From the IMG/VR virus record IMGVR_UViG_3300043446_003177, positions 108,233-172,232 of that record: a DNA stretch of 64,000 bases; one strand, 5' to 3'. Below the pieces are notes generated by a model that saw only the letters and a list, made by a program, of their open reading frames with translations, made no database searches and was not told the DNA's origin. A program made the position numbers and the translations under genes. Positions 35,183 through 43,234 of this stretch are shown here, in pieces. The first letter of the stretch is position 1, and every line of letters begins with the position of its first letter. This stretch comes from a virus.

Positions 35183-37333
35183 ATGACCGTCCGCCACGAA
35201 ATCAAGTCCCAACTTGCTAAACTGCTTGCTACCGAAGACCTTGTGGTTGAGCACAAGAAGGTAGAGACTGCCCAGTTTAATGTTCATACCCGTGTGCTCA
35301 CCCTGCCTATGTGGGAGAAGGCAAGCAACACCGTGTATGACCTGCTGGTGGGGCACGAGGTCGGACATGCTCTCTATACGCCTGATGAAGACTGGTTGAA
35401 GGAATATAAAATTCCTCCGCAGTTTGTGAATGTGGTTGAAGATGCTCGTATCGAGAAACTGATGAAGCGTCGGTATCCTGGTCTTGCTAAGACTTTTTAT
35501 AACGGATACAAAGAACTCGCTGAGCAAGATTTCTTTCAACTTGCCGATGAGAAACTTGATGAGATGAATCTTGCTGACCGTGCAAACCTGTGGTTCAAAA
35601 TTGGTAACTTTACTGATATTTTGATTGAGGGTGATGAAGAAACTGAAATCATTAATTTGATTTCTGATGCAGAAACTTTTGCTGATGTGCTGATTGCTGC
35701 AGAAGCACTCTATAAGTATTGTAAGCAAAAGCAACAAGAAGAAACCAAGACTCAACTGGATGATCTCCAGTCGCAAGATTCTGGTGCAAGTCAGCAACCT
35801 GCTTCTGATTTTTCTGATCAACAAGAGGGTGAGAATGACCAACCTGAGTCTGATGGTTCAGAAGGTTCTTCTTCTGGAGAAGATTCTCAACAACAGAAAC
35901 CCACTAATTCTCCTTCTGGAGGTGAAAAAGATACCGAGCCTGAAGTTAAAACAATGGATTCTTTGGAAGATGCTCTCAAAGATCTTCTGAGTAAAGATGG
36001 GTATGAAAATGTTTATTTGGAACTTCCCCAACTTGATCTAAGTAAAGTTATTGTTCCTAATTCTCAGATTCATAATCGTTGTAAGGAAGAGTGGGATACT
36101 TGGGTTGAACGTATGGACTATACTAAAGAACTTATTTTTGGAAGTGTTGATGCCCAGTTTAATGAGTTCAAGCGTTCTGCTCAGAAAGAAGTCAATTATT
36201 TGGTCAAAGAGTTTGAATGCCGTAAAGCAGCAGACTCTTATGCTCGTGCATCTACTTCTCGCACGGGTGTTCTGGATTGCACTAAGCTTCACACCTATAA
36301 GTATAATGAAGACTTGTTCCGTAAAGTAACGACACTTGCTGATGGTAAGAATCATGGTCTGGTGTTTGTTCTGGACTGGTCTGGTTCAATGTGTGATGTG
36401 ATGTTGGATACGGTCAAGCAACTTTTCAACCTTGTCTGGTTCTGTAAGAAAGTTGCTATTCCGTTCGATGTTTATGCCTTTACATCCGATTACCCCTTGG
36501 TTTCTTATGATGAAAATAATAAAGCAAGTCTTCGTGAACTTTCCTATAAGAAGCGTGATGGTCTAGTTCAGGTTGGTGAATGGTTCTCGATGATGAATCT
36601 TCTCACCAGTAAGGTGAATGGTAAGACTCTGGATGAGCAGATGAAGAACATCTTTCGTCTTGCAACTTCTTTCGGCCGCTGGTCTCAATGTTCTTACACA
36701 ACTCCTACTGGACTGAGTTTGTCTGGAACTCCTCTGAATGAAGCACTTATTTCTCTTCATCAGATCCTTCCCAAGTTCCAGAAAGAAAACAAACTCCAGA
36801 AAGTTCAGTGTGTGGTTTTGACTGATGGTGAGGCGTGTATGGTGAAGTATCATCGTCAAGTTCAGCGTCACTGGGAACAAGAACCTTTTATAGGCACTTC
36901 TCATATTGGTCCTAATGCTTTTCTTCGTGACCGTAAGACTGGTAATACCTATTCTTGCGATGTTGAGTGGAGTGGTTTTAGTGATGTTCTTCTCCGCAAC
37001 CTTCGTGATAAGTTTGCTGATATTAACTTTATTGGTATTCGTGTTCTTGAAGGTCGTGATGCTGGTAACTTTATCCGCCGCTACTGTGGATTCTTTGGAC
37101 CTAATTTTGAAAAGACAATGACTGCTTGGAAAAAAGAAAAAGCATTTACAATTAAACAATCTGGTTATCATTCCTACTTTGGTCTTTCTGCTTCTGCGCT
37201 TACCCAAGATAGTGGATTTGATGTTGCAGAAGATGCTACTAAATCTCAAATCAAATCTGCTTTTGTGAAGAGTTTGAAGTCTAAGAAGATGAACAAAAAA
37301 ATTCTTGGTGAGTTTGTGGAACTGATTGCGTAG
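35183..37333 (+). CDS. Metallopeptidase-VWA protein (CobT-like)
   Basis: Starting at ATG 35183 (MTVRHEIKSQLAKLL), this is a 716-residue protein with two parts. The N-terminal part has a zinc-peptidase motif H58-E59-V-G-H62 followed by NVVEDARIE near residues 83-91, the likely third-ligand helix. A Ser/Gln/Glu-rich linker spans about residues 185-260. The C-terminal part has a von Willebrand A domain with the metal-binding DWSGS motif near residue 398 and a later LTDGE. This arrangement parallels CobT and other VWA partners of MoxR-type ATPases, and a CobS-like ATPase lies at 38745. Cobalt chelation itself is doubtful because no CobN-like subunit is seen. Confidence 0.82.
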   Translation: MTVRHEIKSQLAKLLATEDLVVEHKKVETAQFNVHTRVLTLPMWEKASNTVYDLLVGHEVGHALYTPDEDWLKEYKIPPQFVNVVEDARIEKLMKRRYPGLAKTFYNGYKELAEQDFFQLADEKLDEMNLADRANLWFKIGNFTDILIEGDEETEIINLISDAETFADVLIAAEALYKYCKQKQQEETKTQLDDLQSQDSGASQQPASDFSDQQEGENDQPESDGSEGSSSGEDSQQQKPTNSPSGGEKDTEPEVKTMDSLEDALKDLLSKDGYENVYLELPQLDLSKVIVPNSQIHNRCKEEWDTWVERMDYTKELIFGSVDAQFNEFKRSAQKEVNYLVKEFECRKAADSYARASTSRTGVLDCTKLHTYKYNEDLFRKVTTLADGKNHGLVFVLDWSGSMCDVMLDTVKQLFNLVWFCKKVAIPFDVYAFTSDYPLVSYDENNKASLRELSYKKRDGLVQVGEWFSMMNLLTSKVNGKTLDEQMKNIFRLATSFGRWSQCSYTTPTGLSLSGTPLNEALISLHQILPKFQKENKLQKVQCVVLTDGEACMVKYHRQVQRHWEQEPFIGTSHIGPNAFLRDRKTGNTYSCDVEWSGFSDVLLRNLRDKFADINFIGIRVLEGRDAGNFIRRYCGFFGPNFEKTMTAWKKEKAFTIKQSGYHSYFGLSASALTQDSGFDVAEDATKSQIKSAFVKSLKSKKMNKKILGEFVELIA

Positions 37334-37340
37334 ATAAATA
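37333..37340 (+). promoter_or_regulatory. Late promoter box GATAAATA
   Basis: GATAAATA starts at the last base of the metallopeptidase-VWA gene and ends 21 bases before the ATG at 37362, so the next gene is late although its neighbours look early or middle. Confidence 0.7.
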
Positions 37341-37361
37341 CTCAAAAGAGTGCCTATAAAG

Positions 37362-38477
37362 ATGCAACTTCCAGAAGAACTTCTTGATGAGAGAACCCTG
37401 ATGAAAATGAAAGGATCCAAGAAATCAGGCACTATGCCTATTCCTGGATCCGAAGGTGCTGCACGAAAAGATGTTGCTCGTGCTGGATTTAGAAAAAAGG
37501 GTCCAATTCAAGATCCTAAAGTTGAGAAAAGTGGAAAAGATGTTCCTGTTTGGGTAAGAACTCATAAATCTCCTGCTGATTATGCTGCTCATACAGCAAA
37601 GCAAAAACATAAAGAAGGTGAAAAAACTGATACTAAAGAATTAAGAAAACAGTTTCATAAAACTGGAGCTAAAAAAGATAGTGAAGTTCATGATATTACT
37701 GTAGGATCCCCCAAATCAAAAGTAAAAGATCCTGGGCAAAGGGCAAGACAATTTGTCGGTGCTTTAAAAGATGTTAAAGATAAAATGAAGGAAAAGAAAG
37801 GAGTTGCTACAAATACTCCAACTGCTATTGATTCCACTAAAACAAAAAATAAAAAAAATAGAAGTGGGGAAGAAGGTGCAGAGCAAAGAGGTAGAATTTA
37901 TAAGAAACTCGGAATGGGCGAAAGAAATCCAAAGACAGGAGTACAAATGGCAAAATTAGGAGAATGCAAGTCTTTCAGTCAGTTCATGTTAGAGTGTAAT
38001 TCTATTCAAGAAACATCTCTGAACAGAATTAGATCTAAGTCGGAAAAAGGCGGAATGGCTATCATGTCTGCTCAACGTGGTGATAAATCTAAGTCAGAAA
38101 ATAAAGCACGTTCTAAGCAACTTGAGAAGGATGTGAGGGGCGCTGGTCTTCCCGGACCCACCAAAGTTAAAGGTAGATATACTGAAAATCCAGGAACACC
38201 TCAAGAGAAAAAAGTAGGAGAAAAGTCCCACGTCATTACTCCTGGTAAGAAAGGCAAAAGAAAGTTTAAAAAGGCAATCGAAAAATTAGGTAAGAAGTAT
38301 GATCAAGACTCTGTTCTCATCCAACGTAAGAAGGGTGGGAGTGCAACTCTTAAAGGAACATCAAAAACATCTTGGCCTGGAAAGGGAAAGAATGTTAAAA
38401 TTGGTAAAATGAAACCTGGACGTACAGGTGAGTTTGATACTAAGGTAAAAAACAAAACATTTACAGTTGAGGATTGA
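37362..38477 (+). CDS. Mosaic basic virion-type protein with DUF3293-like C-terminal domain
   Basis: I start at ATG 37362 (MQLPEELLDERTLMKMKGSK). The 371-residue protein is strongly basic and modular. After the N-terminal block come a DPGQRARQFVGALKDVKDKM segment, a GRIYKKLGMGERNPKTGVQM motif near 185, and an internal KSFSQFMLECN near 203 that looks like an embedded capsid-targeting peptide. The C-terminal domain (MAIMSAQRGDKSKSENKARS ... KKYDQDSVLIQRK) resembles DUF3293-type sequences. It has its own late box. Head packaging is inferred. Confidence 0.65.
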   Translation: MQLPEELLDERTLMKMKGSKKSGTMPIPGSEGAARKDVARAGFRKKGPIQDPKVEKSGKDVPVWVRTHKSPADYAAHTAKQKHKEGEKTDTKELRKQFHKTGAKKDSEVHDITVGSPKSKVKDPGQRARQFVGALKDVKDKMKEKKGVATNTPTAIDSTKTKNKKNRSGEEGAEQRGRIYKKLGMGERNPKTGVQMAKLGECKSFSQFMLECNSIQETSLNRIRSKSEKGGMAIMSAQRGDKSKSENKARSKQLEKDVRGAGLPGPTKVKGRYTENPGTPQEKKVGEKSHVITPGKKGKRKFKKAIEKLGKKYDQDSVLIQRKKGGSATLKGTSKTSWPGKGKNVKIGKMKPGRTGEFDTKVKNKTFTVED

Positions 38478-38478
38478 G

Positions 38479-38673
38479 ATGGCAAAAAAACTTGATAAAT
38501 TTCCATTTGATCATGTAGTAAAATATGATACTCAAGAAGTATGGATTAAGTGCAGCAGTGTTACTACTGCTATGGGACTTCCTACACTTGTAAATCAATA
38601 TTATCCTGGGTATAAAGCAAAGATTGGGACACAGGAGCAACTTGACCAACTTCGCAACCAGTTGGTGAACTGA
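38479..38673 (+). CDS. Small conserved protein upstream of cobS
   Basis: This 64-residue protein (MAKKLDKFPFDHVVKYDTQE, then VTTAMGLPTLVNQYYPGYKA) starts one base after the previous stop and ends seven bases before a strong terminator. It therefore belongs to the late unit that begins at 37333. No motif, membrane segment or signal is visible and I do not recognise the family. Confidence 0.6.
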   Translation: MAKKLDKFPFDHVVKYDTQEVWIKCSSVTTAMGLPTLVNQYYPGYKAKIGTQEQLDQLRNQLVN

Positions 38674-38679
38674 CCATTC

Positions 38680-38701
38680 GGGGGGTTCTGCCCCCCTTTT
38701 T
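38680..38701 (+). terminator. Intrinsic terminator before cobS
   Basis: An all-GC stem of six G/C pairs (GGGGGG/CCCCCC, loop TTCTG) is followed by five Ts. Confidence 0.85.
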
Positions 38702-38703
38702 GG

Positions 38704-38712
38704 TTGTATAAT
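38704..38712 (+). promoter_or_regulatory. TTGTATAAT promoter box for cobS
   Basis: TTGTATAAT lies three bases after the terminator T-run and 32 bases before the cobS ATG. It has a perfect -10 and no clear -35. Confidence 0.55.
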
Positions 38713-38744
38713 ATGTCTGTTGAAACAAACCACCTAACTACATT

Positions 38745-39875
38745 ATGTCTCGCAAGTCCTCTGTGAACGACCAACAACTTATTGAAAGCATTAAAGAACT
38801 CTATGGTTCTGAAATTACTTCTGGCGACCTCAAAGGTTTCTGTGCATCTCGTAGTCTCAACTATCAGACCGTTACTCGTCGTCTTGAAAATTATAAAACT
38901 GCTCGTGGTCGCTGGAATCTTGAAGTGACTCAAGAACGTGTTGAAGAGATCGAACGTTCCTTCCAAGCCCCTGCTGTTATTCCTTCTGTGGAACAAAACC
39001 TCATTCCCGATAAAGATGATACCTTCGTCAAGTTTGGTAACTTTGGTGATATTAAAAAAATTATTCAGTCCCGTATCTTTTACCCTGCGTTTATCACGGG
39101 TCTGTCGGGTAACGGTAAAACGTTCTCGGTGGAGCAAGCATGTGCTCAACTCAAGCGTGAAATGATTCGTGTGAATATCACTATTGAGACTGACGAGGAT
39201 GACCTGATTGGTGGTTTCCGCCTTGTGAATGGTGAAACTGTCTGGCACAATGGTCCCGTAGTGGAAGCACTTGAGCGTGGCGCTGTACTCCTTCTGGATG
39301 AGATCGACCTTGCTTCTAACAAGATCCTGTGCCTGCAATCCATTCTGGAAGGTAAGGGTGTATTCCTTAAAAAGATTGGTCGCTTCGTGAAACCTGCCGC
39401 TGGTTTCAACGTCATCGCAACCGCCAACACCAAGGGTAAGGGTTCTGATGACGGTCGCTTTATCGGCACCAATGTGCTCAACGAAGCCTTCCTTGAGCGT
39501 TTCCCTGTGACCTTTGAGCAGTCCTATCCCGCCCCTGCTACTGAGCAGAAGATCCTGGAAGGCATCGCTCTGGACCTGGGTGTGGAAGACCGCGACTTCT
39601 GCAAGCGCCTGGTGGACTGGGCAGACATCATCCGTAAGACCTTCTACGATGGTGGTATTGAGGAAATCATCAGCACCCGCCGTCTGACTCACATTATCCG
39701 TGCCTACAGTATCTTCCAAGATAAGGCAAAGGCAATTCAAGTGTGTGTGAACCGCTTTGATGATGAAACCAAGCAGTCTTTCTTGGAACTGTATGATAAG
39801 GTGGATGCTGACTTCCAGATGCCCACAAATCAAGTGGATATCACTCCTGGAATTGACTCTCCGCATCCGTTCTGA
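38745..39875 (+). CDS. cobS: CobS-like MoxR-family AAA+ ATPase
   Basis: This 376-residue ATPase has Walker A GLSGNGKT near residue 124, Walker B VLLLDEIDLA near 185, the sensor segment NVIATANT near 222 and a C-terminal lid (IISTRRLTHIIRAYS). It matches the cyanophage gene annotated cobS. In bacteria CobS works with VWA-domain CobT in cobaltochelatase, and here a CobT-like metallopeptidase-VWA protein lies upstream. The N-terminal 90 residues look like a helical DNA- or partner-binding extension. Codons between about 39.1 and 39.7 kb are markedly GC-rich compared with flanking genes. A sigma70-like promoter lies inside its 3' end. Confidence 0.9.
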   Translation: MSRKSSVNDQQLIESIKELYGSEITSGDLKGFCASRSLNYQTVTRRLENYKTARGRWNLEVTQERVEEIERSFQAPAVIPSVEQNLIPDKDDTFVKFGNFGDIKKIIQSRIFYPAFITGLSGNGKTFSVEQACAQLKREMIRVNITIETDEDDLIGGFRLVNGETVWHNGPVVEALERGAVLLLDEIDLASNKILCLQSILEGKGVFLKKIGRFVKPAAGFNVIATANTKGKGSDDGRFIGTNVLNEAFLERFPVTFEQSYPAPATEQKILEGIALDLGVEDRDFCKRLVDWADIIRKTFYDGGIEEIISTRRLTHIIRAYSIFQDKAKAIQVCVNRFDDETKQSFLELYDKVDADFQMPTNQVDITPGIDSPHPF

Positions 39876-39881
39876 TATAAT
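39853..39881 (+). promoter_or_regulatory. Strong sigma70-like promoter at the end of cobS
   Basis: TTGACT and TATAAT are separated by exactly 17 bases, with TGA forming an extended -10. It would drive the DUF3310-clamp-clamp loader-regA unit. Transcription should begin near 39888, inside the next hairpin. Confidence 0.75.
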
Positions 39882-39882
39882 T

Positions 39883-39914
39883 GGGGAAGGTAAATTATGA
39901 CCCTTCCCCTTTTT
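39883..39914 (+). terminator. Intrinsic terminator after cobS
   Basis: Stem GGGGAAGG/CCTTCCCC with an 11-base loop is followed by five Ts. The promoter immediately upstream would start within the 5' arm, so its own transcripts should escape this hairpin. Confidence 0.8.
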
Positions 39915-39917
39915 ATT

Positions 39918-40394
39918 ATGGACGAATATCCTTATTCAGAAAGTCAATTTCAATTCACCTTATCAGATGGTGGTGATGGAACATTGGACCTTAGTAAAAC
40001 TCCTGTTAATGAGAGTATGCCTCCTTGGGGGCACAGCGACCTTGAATTTTTGATTAACAATCCTGAAATGAACGAACCTACTAATCATCTTTGGAAATAT
40101 AGTGAAGATAAAATCCTGAAAGACATTCAGGACTATGTGACTGGAACTTATAATAGTCATTACTGTGGTCACAATCAAGCATATAAAGACACACAAACTA
40201 TTGATTTGATGGCTGCAAAAGATCTTGCTGCTCATTTCTGCCAGGCAAACATTTTGAAGTATGGTAGTCGCTATGGCGATAAGGACGGTCGCAATAAGCG
40301 TGATCTCCTGAAAGTCATTCACTATGCTATGCTTCTATTGCATTTTGATGGGCACTATTCTCGTAAAGATAATGGTCTAACTGAATTCCGCTGA
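39918..40394 (+). CDS. DUF3310 protein (putative nucleotide kinase-like)
   Basis: I start at ATG 39918 (MDEYPYSESQ), just after the terminator; the upstream ATG at 39897 lies in the terminator loop and is unlikely to be used. The 158-residue product ends with the DUF3310 signature (FCQANILKYGSRYGDKDG, then RDLLKVIHYAMLLLHFDG). DUF3310 is widespread in phages and is described as a protein of unknown function sometimes called nucleotide-kinase-like; no P-loop is present here. It opens the clamp and clamp-loader unit. Confidence 0.78.
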   Translation: MDEYPYSESQFQFTLSDGGDGTLDLSKTPVNESMPPWGHSDLEFLINNPEMNEPTNHLWKYSEDKILKDIQDYVTGTYNSHYCGHNQAYKDTQTIDLMAAKDLAAHFCQANILKYGSRYGDKDGRNKRDLLKVIHYAMLLLHFDGHYSRKDNGLTEFR

Positions 40395-40420
40395 TTGTAA
40401 TGAAACTGAGAAAAAAAACT

Positions 40421-41086
40421 ATGAAATTTACTGAAAAGACCATTTCCATTCTCAAAAACTTTTCTTCAATTAACCAGTCAATTTTGTTTAAGTCTGGTAG
40501 TACTATTCGCACTATTTCTGTAATGAAAAATATTCTTGCAGAAGCAACGGTTGATGAACAGTTTCCGAAGGATTTTGGAATTTATGATCTCACTCAATTT
40601 TTGAATGCATTATCAATTAATGATAATCCAGAGTTGGATTTTGAGAATGATAATTACACTATCATCCGTGATGGTAAAGAACGGTCGAAGTACTTCTTTG
40701 CTGATCCAAATGTAATTGTTACACCACCAGACAAACAAATTAGTCTTCCCAGTGAAGACGTTTGTTTTGTAATCAATACTCAGCAGATTGATAAACTGAA
40801 AAAAGCATCTTCCGTTTATCAAGTTTCTGATCTATCTGCTGTTGGTGAAAATGGAGTAGTTAAGTTAGTTATCCGAGACAAAAAGAATGATTCTTCCAAT
40901 GAATTTTCAATCGTTGTTGGAGAAACGGATTCTGAATTTACGTTCAATTTTAAAGTAGAAAACATTAAGATTCTTCCTGGAACTTATGAAGTGGTGATCT
41001 CACAGAAACTTCTTTCTAGATTCAAAAATCAAACATCTGATTTGACTTATTATATTGCTTTAGAACCAGATTCGACATTTGGATGA
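40421..41086 (+). CDS. gp45: Sliding clamp gp45
   Basis: Starting at ATG 40421 (MKFTEKTISILKNFSSINQS), this 221-residue protein aligns with T4 gp45 (228; MKLSKDTTALLKNFATINS). Further matches are FGIYDLTQFLNALSI and the C-terminal YYIALEPDSTFG, close to T4's VVALEADSTH. It forms the trimeric clamp for DNA polymerase gp43 and also activates late transcription through gp55. An upstream in-frame ATG at 40400 would add seven basic residues and is less likely. Its stop overlaps the next start. Confidence 0.95.
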   Translation: MKFTEKTISILKNFSSINQSILFKSGSTIRTISVMKNILAEATVDEQFPKDFGIYDLTQFLNALSINDNPELDFENDNYTIIRDGKERSKYFFADPNVIVTPPDKQISLPSEDVCFVINTQQIDKLKKASSVYQVSDLSAVGENGVVKLVIRDKKNDSSNEFSIVVGETDSEFTFNFKVENIKILPGTYEVVISQKLLSRFKNQTSDLTYYIALEPDSTFG

Positions 41087-41229
41087 AGTATCGTGTAAAA
41101 TACAAACTTCCAGGTGACGGACGTTACTTGGAAGTTATTGTCGATGCAGATAGTCAGTCGCAAGCAAAGAAAATTGCTCAAGCACAGATTCCCTCTGCTA
41201 TTATTGTTGGTGGTCCTCAACCTATTTGA
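41083..41229 (+). CDS. Small conserved protein between gp45 and gp44
   Basis: This 48-residue protein (MKYRVKYKLPGDGRYLEVIV, then DADSQSQAKKIAQAQIPSAI) starts by ATGA overlap with gp45 and ends two bases before gp44. The pattern of two strands, a helix with 'A-x-x-IA', and a closing strand looks like a tiny ferredoxin-like or dsRNA-binding-like unit, but this is a guess. I have seen a similar small gene here in cyanophages; the function is unknown. Confidence 0.65.
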   Translation: MKYRVKYKLPGDGRYLEVIVDADSQSQAKKIAQAQIPSAIIVGGPQPI

Positions 41230-41231
41230 TT

Positions 41232-42176
41232 ATGCGTGATGAATTTTTGTGGGTAGAAAAATATCGCCCAAAGACAATTGAAGATTGCATTCTCCCCGAG
41301 AATATTAAAAAAACCTTTACTGATTTTCTAAATAGAGGTGAAATTTCAAATATGCTTCTCGCTGGTCCTCCTGGAGTTGGGAAGACTACTGTAGCTAAAG
41401 CACTATGTAATGAATTGGGAGTAGATGTTTATGTTATTAATGGATCCGACGAAGGTAGATTCCTTGATACTGTCCGAAACAATGCGAAAAACTTCGCTTC
41501 GACCGTATCACTTTCGTCAACTGCTAAACACAAAGTCATCATCATTGATGAGGCAGATAACACAACCTCAGATGTACAACTCCTCCTACGGGCGTCTATT
41601 GAGGAATTTGCTAACAACTGCAGGTTCATCTTTACCTGCAACTATAAAAATAAAATCATTGAACCGCTCCATTCCAGGTGTGCTGTCGTTGAGTTCGGCA
41701 TCAAAGGAAAGGAAAGAACCTATCTTGCAGGTGCGTTCTTCAAAAGATTGCAAGAAATCTTGGATAAAGAAGGTATCGAATATGATGAAAAAGTTCTTGC
41801 CGAAATCATCAACAAGCACTTCCCCGACTGGCGACGAGTCCTCAACGAGTGTCAAAGGTACTCGGTGGGAGGAAAAATTGACTCAGGAATTCTTGCATCT
41901 TTCTCAGACATCTCTGTAAATGAACTTATTAAAAATCTCAAGGATAAGAACTTTACTGAAGTCCGAAAGTGGGTGGTCTCCAACCTGGACAACGATGCTA
42001 GTAGTCTACTTCGCAGGATTTATGACGCCGCTTTTGACTATCTTTCACCCCCATCTATTCCTGCTGCCGTTCTTATTATTGCTAAGTATCAATACCAATG
42101 TGCGTTCGTGGCTGACCAAGAAGTGAACCTTCTTGCTGCTCTTACTGAAATTATGTGTGAGTGTGAATTTAAATGA
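41232..42176 (+). CDS. gp44: Clamp loader ATPase subunit gp44
   Basis: This 314-residue AAA+ protein loads gp45. It begins EFLWVEKYRPKTIEDCILP, with Walker A GPPGVGKTT near residue 44, IIIDEADN near 106, the sensor FTCNYKNKI and the arginine-finger SRC motif. T4 gp44 is 319 residues. I start at ATG 41232, the first ATG after the preceding stop. The stop overlaps the next gene, which is unusual because gp62, the partner subunit, is displaced by one gene. Confidence 0.96.
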   Translation: MRDEFLWVEKYRPKTIEDCILPENIKKTFTDFLNRGEISNMLLAGPPGVGKTTVAKALCNELGVDVYVINGSDEGRFLDTVRNNAKNFASTVSLSSTAKHKVIIIDEADNTTSDVQLLLRASIEEFANNCRFIFTCNYKNKIIEPLHSRCAVVEFGIKGKERTYLAGAFFKRLQEILDKEGIEYDEKVLAEIINKHFPDWRRVLNECQRYSVGGKIDSGILASFSDISVNELIKNLKDKNFTEVRKWVVSNLDNDASSLLRRIYDAAFDYLSPPSIPAAVLIIAKYQYQCAFVADQEVNLLAALTEIMCECEFK

Positions 42177-43234
42177 TTCTTTCAAACGAAGATGCAGTAT
42201 GGGCTGCTGATCAATTTATACAATACTATTCCAAGTTTAATCGAATTGATGACTATCTTCGGTTTGTAAAATCTAGCAGACTTACAAATGCTTCTGGAAA
42301 ACTGTTTGGTCCAGAGTATGAAATTTTTTCTAATTTTGGTATTCATCCAAACGAAATGTCGTTCCAAATTCATGAGGTGGATACTTCTTTAAAACCAAAT
42401 TCAAAGTATAATCAAGATTTGTATTCTGAAATTCTAAATGAAACAGCATCAAATGCTATTGAGGAAGCAATTCCTGGAAGAACTTTGAAGTGGATTGTTA
42501 CTGAAGAAACCACTCAAAAGATAATTGGTGTAGTTAGGTTTGGATCTCCAACTATTAACTCAAAACCAAGAAATGAGTACTTTGGAGAAGTTTTATCTTT
42601 ATCTACCATCAATAAAGAATTTGTAATGGGATTTAATATAGTTCCCGTACAACCTTTTGGTTATAATTATCTTGGTGGGAAATTACTTGCCCTACTAGCA
42701 TCTTCAAATAAATTGAAGAGGGATTTTGATAAGAAATACGGAACAGATCTTCGTTATTTTGAAACAACATCTTTGTATGGAACTACTAAGGGAGTTTCTA
42801 TGTACGATGGGTTAAAACCATTTATTCGGCATATTGGAGATACTGAAAGTAAGTTTTTGCCTCTTTTTCATGACGATTATTTTCGTGAAATGTTCTGGTG
42901 GTTTAATGAAAAAGCCAACGGAGGGGAGAGACTGATCTCTGCTGATAAGTCCTCAAAGAAATTAAAAATCCAAACCAAGATGATTTCAATCATCACAAAG
43001 TCTCTTCAAGATGATTCAAAGCTACAAGAGTTTAAATCTTGTATTGAACATGCAAAATCTTTGACCGAAAAGAAAAGATATTATATTTCCAAGTTTGGAT
43101 ATGAACCAGAGGATGTGATTTCTTGGTGGAAAAAGAAAGCAAGTAAGAGATATGAGAAATTAAAGTCTGATAATTGTTTGAGGACAGAGTTGGAACTTTG
43201 GAAATTGGGCAGTGATTTGGAGATTATACGATGA
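42173..43234 (+). CDS. DUF4338/DruA-like protein inside the clamp-loader operon
   Basis: This 353-residue protein has a core (KIIGVVRFGSPTI, GFNIVPVQPFGYNYLGGKLL, ALLASSNKLKRDFDKKYG, YFETTSLYGTTKGVSMY) that matches the pattern I know from DUF4338 proteins, the family of DruA in Druantia defence systems: a Gxx(R/L)xSP strand, GGKLxALL and a (T/E)TTSxxG segment. The N-terminal 100 residues and the lysine-rich C-terminal third are less familiar. It overlaps gp44 and gp62 by four bases at each end, so it is expressed with the clamp loader. Biochemical function is unknown. Confidence 0.55.
   Translation: MILSNEDAVWAADQFIQYYSKFNRIDDYLRFVKSSRLTNASGKLFGPEYEIFSNFGIHPNEMSFQIHEVDTSLKPNSKYNQDLYSEILNETASNAIEEAIPGRTLKWIVTEETTQKIIGVVRFGSPTINSKPRNEYFGEVLSLSTINKEFVMGFNIVPVQPFGYNYLGGKLLALLASSNKLKRDFDKKYGTDLRYFETTSLYGTTKGVSMYDGLKPFIRHIGDTESKFLPLFHDDYFREMFWWFNEKANGGERLISADKSSKKLKIQTKMISIITKSLQDDSKLQEFKSCIEHAKSLTEKKRYYISKFGYEPEDVISWWKKKASKRYEKLKSDNCLRTELELWKLGSDLEIIR

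Noticed and set aside
34913-35842. A 309-codon reverse-strand open frame opposite the metallopeptidase-VWA gene
   Set aside because: It spans a terminator and a promoter on the + strand and encodes no recognisable protein.
38601-39866. A 421-codon reverse-strand open frame opposite cobS
   Set aside because: It is produced by the codon bias of cobS, whose + strand product has all AAA+ motifs; the reverse product has no recognisable domain.
39897-39917. Earlier ATG for the DUF3310 gene
   Set aside because: It lies in the loop of the terminator and the extension would be encoded by the hairpin arm.
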